Shown in pieces: positions 6,381-9,538 of a stretch of 9,538 nucleotides of DNA. This DNA comes from an uncultured Bacilli bacterium (GTDB taxonomy: Bacteria; Bacillota_I; Bacilli_A; RF39; UBA660), in the NCBI GenBank assembly GCA_947588665.1, contig CANPYU010000036.1, positions 1 to 9,538 of the forward strand, read 5' to 3'. Both the position numbers and the translations under genes were made by a program. The number at the start of each line of letters is the position of its first letter. The stretch's first letter is position 1. The notes beneath the pieces were generated by a model. That model saw only the letters and a list, made by a program, of their open reading frames with translations, did not search any database and was not told the DNA's origin.

Positions 6381-6610
6381 GATGAAGGGACATACATAAA
6401 ATAAAAACGGAACATTCAATTATTCCATGTTGAGTGGTGCCATTTAGACATCATCTATTCATGTAGGTGTTTATTTTATATTAATACTATAAAAAGCAAA
6501 AATAATAAAAGGAAAATAATTATGATTAAAGATATAACTAAAAAATCCTTTTTAAACATCCCTTCAATTATAAGTTTACAAAATACCTATTCCTATAGGT
6601 GTTTTTCTTT
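6381..6610 (+). ncRNA. Candidate structured RNA, about 200-230 nt, family unknown
   Basis: This unit has its own promoter (6346-6374) and a strong terminator (6580-6613), and the nusB promoter comes after it, so it reads as an independent short transcript. Pairings visible in the sequence: the predicted 5' end TGAAGGGA (6383-6390) is exactly complementary to TCCCTTCA (6559-6566), just before the terminator, which would close a loop of about 190 nt. Alternatively the same 5' end (AATAGATGA, 6377-6385) pairs exactly with TCATCTATT (6451-6459). A hairpin CATTCAA/TTGAGTG (6413-6419, 6430-6436, one G-U) lies inside. An all-A/U 10-bp pairing (6396-6405 with 6470-6479) would make an H-type pseudoknot with the 6377/6459 stem. 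The long-range closing stem plus terminator recalls 6S RNA architecture, but I cannot match a known family. A 45-codon frame (6522-6659) with AAAAGGA before its ATG overlaps it, but runs through the terminator stem. Confidence 0.4.
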
Positions 6611-6613
6611 TAT
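6580..6613 (+). terminator. Strong rho-independent terminator upstream of nusB
   Basis: AAAATACCTAT (6580-6590) pairs with ATAGGTGTTTT (6595-6605) around the 4-base loop TCCT. This gives 11 base pairs with one G-U, followed by T-rich TTTTTCTTTTATT. It ends the transcript that starts near 6381 and insulates the nusB operon. Confidence 0.85.
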
Positions 6614-6660
6614 TCTAATCCCTAAAATTCGACAAATTTTAACAAAAATTAATCTTTAAA

Positions 6661-6689
6661 TTGAATTATTAATAAATATAAGATATAAT
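6661..6689 (+). promoter_or_regulatory. Promoter of the nusB-xseA-xseB-proS operon
   Basis: TTGAAT (6661-6666) and TATAAT (6684-6689) have exactly 17 bases between them. Initiation near 6696 leaves a leader of only about 11 nt, with the AAGGTGAT ribosome binding site at its very start and the ATG at 6707. Confidence 0.65.
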
Positions 6690-6706
6690 TAAAAAAGGTG
6701 ATTTGT

Positions 6707-7102
6707 ATGGCATTAACAAGAAGTGAATTAAGAGAAAAAATTATGATAATTTTATATCAATATGATTTAATGAATAGTAATAAAGTAAAATGTAATATTG
6801 AAGATATTATGAAAGATAATATGGATATAGAAAATGATTTTGTTAAAGATATGGTTTATGGAGTAATTACTTATAAAGATGAACTAGATAAAATTGCTAA
6901 TGAAAAAATGATTGATTGGGATATAAATCGGATAGATAAAACAGGGGCGGCTATTCTTCGCTTAGCAATCTATGAACTTAAATACACGGATACTCCTCAT
7001 GTAGTTATTATTAATGAAGCCATTGAACTTGCTAAAAAATATAGTGATGATGCTGTAAGAAAAATCATTAATGCAGTTTTAGATAAAATAATAAAAGAAT
7101 AA
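6707..7102 (+). CDS. nusB: Transcription antitermination factor NusB
   Basis: NusB binds the boxA sequence of rRNA leader transcripts together with ribosomal protein S10 (NusE) and supports antitermination and rRNA maturation. The all-helical protein is 131 residues, a normal length. It shows the family blocks LTRSELREKIMIILYQYD at 3-20, W71...R75..D77..AILRLAIYEL at 82-91, P97-x4-INEAIELAKKYS at 102-113 and IINAVLDKI at 120-128, where the family usually has FINGVLDKI. The start is the ATG at 6707. A GTG three codons upstream (6698) lies inside the ribosome binding site AAAAAAGGTGAT and is not the start. It is the first gene of the operon; xseA follows after 19 bases. In Bacillus folD sits between nusB and xseA, and it is missing here. 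Confidence 0.94.
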   Translation: MALTRSELREKIMIILYQYDLMNSNKVKCNIEDIMKDNMDIENDFVKDMVYGVITYKDELDKIANEKMIDWDINRIDKTGAAILRLAIYELKYTDTPHVVIINEAIELAKKYSDDAVRKIINAVLDKIIKE

Positions 7103-7121
7103 ATGTAAAGGATTTGATTAT

Positions 7122-8456
7122 ATGGAAGGAAACAAATATCTTAAAATAAGTGATTTAAATACTTATATTAAAACAATGTTTGATGATAATCCTTATTTAA
7201 AAAAAGTTTATTTAAGAGGCGAAATATCCAATTTTAAAAATCATACGCGTGGTCATCTATATTTTACTTTAAAAGATGATAGCTCAAGAATTAGTGCCGT
7301 TATGTTTTATTCTAGCGCGGTAAATATTACATTTGCTCCTGAAGATGGCATGAATGTGTTAGTAGAAGGACGAATTTCTTGTTATCCCGCGCAAGGAACA
7401 TATCAAATATATGTTGATAAAATGGAACCTGATGGTTTAGGCAATTTATACTTAGAATTTGAAAAATTAAAAGCTAAACTAGCTCATGAGGGATTATTTA
7501 ATGAGAATTATAAAAAACCTATACCAAAAATTCCTAAAAGAATCGGTATTATTACGGCTCCCACTGGGGCAGCTATAAGAGATATTTTATCGACGATAAA
7601 AAGAAGATTTCCCATTGCGGAGACCATTTTATTCCCGGCTTTAGTTCAAGGATCTAGTGCAGCTCCTGATATTGTAAGACAAATTAAAGAAGCTGATAAT
7701 GGAAGTTATAATTTAGACGTTTTAATCATTGGCCGTGGGGGAGGCTCTATTGAAGATTTATGGGCATTTAATGAAGAAATAGTGGCTCGTGCTATCTTTG
7801 AAGCCCGCGTACCTATTATAAGTGCTGTAGGCCATGAAATAGATTTCACTATTGCCGATTTTGTTGCCGATATGCGTGCCCCAACTCCCACTGGTGCTGC
7901 CGAAATGGCTGTTCCCACTATTAGTGAAATAAATAATACAATTAATTCATATGAAATAAGATTAAATGAATTTATGACGAATCTTATTCATAAAAGTAAA
8001 TTAAGATTAGATAATATAACGAATTCTTATATATTAAAAAATCCTTTATCTTTATATGAATTAAAAGAACAAAGATTGGATAATTATATAGATACTTTAA
8101 ATAATTATATAACTAAAAAATTAGATAATTATAATTTAATTTTAACTAATTTAAAAAATTCTTATGTTTTAAAAAATCCTTTAAGCTTATTTAATTTAAA
8201 ACAAGAAAAATTAATATATAATGAAAAAAACTTATATAATAATGTTAATAATATAATTTTAAAAAAAGAACATAATTATCAAATATTAATCAATACTTTG
8301 AAATTAGTTAATCCTTTAGGAATATTAGAAAAAGGCTATTCTTTAGTTACTAAAGATGATATTTTAATTAAGGATAGTAAAAACTTAAAAGAAAATGATA
8401 TTATTAATATTAGATTACATAAAGGTAATGTTAAAGCAAAAGTAAAAGAAATATAG
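7122..8456 (+). CDS. xseA: Exodeoxyribonuclease VII large subunit
   Basis: XseA is the catalytic subunit of exonuclease VII, which degrades single-stranded DNA from both ends and acts in repair. The 444 residues hold an N-terminal OB-fold (about 6-105, with LRGEISNFKNHTRGHLYFTLKD) and the nuclease domain (about 130-265). A long C-terminal coiled coil (about 270-395) and a short terminal domain beginning NPLGILEKGYSLV follow. Conserved motifs are TAPTGAAIRD at 145-154, GRGGGSIEDLW at 204-214 and VGHEIDFTIAD near 236-246, then RAPTPTGAAE. D154, R205, H238 and D241 fall where essential residues are described in the E. coli enzyme. The coiled coil contains a 45-residue repeat. The ATG is preceded by AAAGGA at 7107-7112. 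xseB follows after 14 bases, as expected for partner subunits. Stop is TAG. Confidence 0.96.
   Translation: MEGNKYLKISDLNTYIKTMFDDNPYLKKVYLRGEISNFKNHTRGHLYFTLKDDSSRISAVMFYSSAVNITFAPEDGMNVLVEGRISCYPAQGTYQIYVDKMEPDGLGNLYLEFEKLKAKLAHEGLFNENYKKPIPKIPKRIGIITAPTGAAIRDILSTIKRRFPIAETILFPALVQGSSAAPDIVRQIKEADNGSYNLDVLIIGRGGGSIEDLWAFNEEIVARAIFEARVPIISAVGHEIDFTIADFVADMRAPTPTGAAEMAVPTISEINNTINSYEIRLNEFMTNLIHKSKLRLDNITNSYILKNPLSLYELKEQRLDNYIDTLNNYITKKLDNYNLILTNLKNSYVLKNPLSLFNLKQEKLIYNEKNLYNNVNNIILKKEHNYQILINTLKLVNPLGILEKGYSLVTKDDILIKDSKNLKENDIINIRLHKGNVKAKVKEI
8022..8330 (+). repeat. 135-base (45-codon) internal repeat in the xseA coiled coil
   Basis: The block NSY-[IV]-LKNPLSL occurs at 8022-8056 and again exactly 135 bases later (8157-8191), with near-identical DNA. 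A more diverged third copy, LKLVNPLGIL, occurs another 135 bases on. The Asn-Pro-Leu codons start at 8040, 8175 and 8310 (N307, N352, N397). Between them lie Leu/Asn/Lys-rich helical segments. The repeat lies in the coiled-coil region that binds XseB in other species. Confidence 0.8.
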
Positions 8457-8470
8457 ATAGGAGTGTATTT

Positions 8471-8686
8471 ATGGAAAAATCATTTGAAGATGCTTTAAAA
8501 GAATTAGAAGTTATAGTAAAAGAATTAGAAAGTGGAAATGTTGAATTAGATGGAGCAATAGATAAATATACCGAAGCAATGAAATTAGCTAAATATTGCA
8601 GTGAAAAATTAAATAGTGCTACGGAAAAAGTTAATAAAATACTAACAGAAAATAAAGAATTAATCGATTTTGAAGTAAGTGAATAG
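8471..8686 (+). CDS. xseB: Exodeoxyribonuclease VII small subunit
   Basis: XseB is the small helical subunit that binds in several copies along the XseA coiled coil and is needed for activity of the complex. At 71 residues it has the usual length. The family signature SFEDALKELEVIVKELESGNVELDGAIDKYTEAMKL is clear to the eye as SFEDALKELE (4-13), ELESGNVELD (18-27) and the following helix; the rest forms the second helix of a helical hairpin. There is no catalytic site, as expected. The AGGAG at 8459-8463 and ATG at 8471 fix the start. It lies 14 bases after xseA and 9 bases before proS, so it is in the same transcript. Stop is TAG, and the downstream ribosome binding site TAGGAGG overlaps it. 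Confidence 0.94.
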   Translation: MEKSFEDALKELEVIVKELESGNVELDGAIDKYTEAMKLAKYCSEKLNSATEKVNKILTENKELIDFEVSE

Positions 8687-8695
8687 GAGGCAATT

Positions 8696-9538
8696 ATGAG
8701 TGAAATAAAAGACATAACTAAAAGAGATGTTGACTTTGCAAAATGGTATACAGATGTAGTTACTAAATCTGGTTTAGTTGATTATTCTAGTGTTAAAGGC
8801 AGTATGATCATTTGCCCTTATGGTTACGCAATATGGGAGTCTATGCAACATGTATTAGATAAAATGTTTAAAGAAACAGGCCACGAAAACGTTCAAATGC
8901 CCCTCTTTATTCCTGAAAGTTTACTTAATATTGAAAAAGATCATGTTCAAGGTTTTGCGCCCGAAGTTGCTTGGGTAACTTATGGTGGTAAAGATAAATT
9001 AGATGAAAGATTATGTGTTAGACCCACTAGTGAGGTTTTATTCTGCGATTATTACAAAAAAATAATTAAGTCATACCGTGATTTACCTAAACTTTATAAT
9101 CAGTGGTGTACAATAGTTAGATGGGAAAAAACAACAAGACCTTTTTTAAGGAGTAGAGAAATATTATGGCAAGAAGGACATACAATGCATGCTACTAAAG
9201 AAGAAGCTCTAGAAGAAACTTTAAAAATGTTACATATATATGAAAAGTTTCAACGAGAATATTTAGCTATCCCGGTAATTGTTGGCAAAAAAACCGAGAA
9301 AGAAAAATTTGCTGGCGCGGAGGCTTCATATTCCCTTGAAGCTATGATGTATGATGGTGTAGCTCTTCAAAATGGTACCAGCCATTATTTTGGCCAAGGT
9401 TTTGCTAAAGCTTTTGGCATTCAATTTTTAAATAAAGATAATGAACTTGCTACTCCCTATCAAACAAGTTGGGGGGTAACTACGAGAATGATTGGGGCTT
9501 TAATCATGGTTCATGGCGATGATCGAGGTTTAGTAATT
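8696..9538 (+). CDS. proS: Prolyl-tRNA synthetase, short archaeal/eukaryote-like type (3' partial)
   Basis: ProS charges tRNA-Pro with proline. The frame begins at ATG 8696 behind AGGAGG and is still open at the window end, giving 281 residues of an expected 470-480. The class II synthetase core is readable: [11 protein letters not shown] (41-51, motif 1 region), VRPTSE (108-113), and motif 2 from [23 protein letters not shown] (141-163, key residues R142, E144, R152, E155). [30 protein letters not shown] and HGDDRGLVI (273-281) lead into motif 3. Motif 2 runs on to motif 3 in about 110 residues with no room for the roughly 180-residue editing insertion of E. coli-type ProRS. This is therefore the short type also found in mycoplasmas, many clostridia, archaea and eukaryotes, which has a C-terminal zinc-binding extension (not visible here). 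It is the fourth gene of the nusB operon, 9 bases after xseB. Confidence 0.95.
   Translation, partial: MSEIKDITKRDVDFAKWYTDVVTKSGLVDYSSVKGSMIICPYGYAIWESMQHVLDKMFKETGHENVQMPLFIPESLLNIEKDHVQGFAPEVAWVTYGGKDKLDERLCVRPTSEVLFCDYYKKIIKSYRDLPKLYNQWCTIVRWEKTTRPFLRSREILWQEGHTMHATKEEALEETLKMLHIYEKFQREYLAIPVIVGKKTEKEKFAGAEASYSLEAMMYDGVALQNGTSHYFGQGFAKAFGIQFLNKDNELATPYQTSWGVTTRMIGALIMVHGDDRGLVI

Noticed and set aside
6377..6480. Known riboswitch class (preQ1-II, SAM-II, THF, fluoride, ZTP, T-box)
   Set aside because: I could not find the conserved core sequences of any of these. The resemblance is limited to a possible H-type pseudoknot, and nusB has its own promoter downstream.
6522..6659. 45-codon frame with AAAAGGA upstream, possible small protein or leader peptide
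   Set aside because: It runs through the strong terminator stem at 6580-6605 and into the nusB promoter region, its ribosome binding site can be sequestered by TCCTTTT downstream, and the product resembles nothing I know. A truncated peptide cannot be fully excluded.
6698..6700. GTG as start of nusB
   Set aside because: It lies inside the ribosome binding site AAGGTGAT. The ATG at 6707 has proper spacing and gives the normal NusB N-terminus.
7706..7918. 70-residue reverse frame in xseA
   Set aside because: It is the complement of the highly conserved nuclease motifs, so it is open only because of the constraint on xseA.
8431..8715. 94-residue reverse frame over xseB
   Set aside because: It is a Ser/Leu-rich shadow of the Glu/Lys/Asn-rich helical XseB, without start signals.
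1..9538. CRISPR array, insertion sequence, phage genes, tRNA or rRNA
   Set aside because: No regularly spaced repeats, transposase or phage motifs, terminal inverted repeats or cloverleaf sequences were seen on either strand.

Overview
The window looks like chromosomal housekeeping DNA from an AT-rich, low-GC Gram-positive bacterium (Bacillota), perhaps an uncultured gut Bacilli or Clostridia lineage. The reasons are the strong AAGGAGG-type ribosome binding sites, TTGACA/TATAAT-type promoters, compact spacing, the short prolyl-tRNA synthetase and the rsgA-rpe and nusB-xseA-xseB gene orders. Tryptophan is TGG throughout and no gene has an in-frame TGA, so the standard bacterial code fits. The lineage is inference.

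Layout. (1) 2-1454 (+): the end of an operon with rsgA (ribosome small-subunit GTPase, missing only its first few codons) and rpe (ribulose-phosphate epimerase, TTG start). (2) 1455-1627: a short gap with a strong promoter, a 13-bp hairpin beginning at the predicted +1, and a rho-independent terminator. This is a candidate small RNA of about 80 nt. (3) 1628-2515 (+): a DUF1848-family protein with a C-terminal CxxxCxxC cluster. (4) 2578-5121 (+): mutS, full length, not followed by mutL. (5) 5214-6266 (-): a membrane-anchored protein of unknown function with an Ig-like domain, convergent with mutS and sharing a bidirectional terminator. (6) 6267-6706: a 440-base stretch with no recognisable protein gene. 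It holds two divergent promoters, a candidate structured RNA of about 200-230 nt ending in a strong terminator, and then the nusB promoter. (7) 6707-9538 (+): a tight operon of nusB, xseA, xseB and proS (3' end outside the window).

How the genes work together. RsgA and NusB serve ribosome assembly and rRNA transcription, and ProS serves translation. MutS and exonuclease VII (XseA/XseB) belong to mismatch repair and single-strand DNA processing. Rpe belongs to the pentose phosphate pathway. The protein genes are mostly ordinary. The signals most worth a second look are the two self-contained promoter-to-terminator units with no convincing protein gene (about 1501-1580 and 6381-6610), and the consistently very short predicted 5' leaders of four genes. 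I see no mobile element, CRISPR array, tRNA or rRNA gene.
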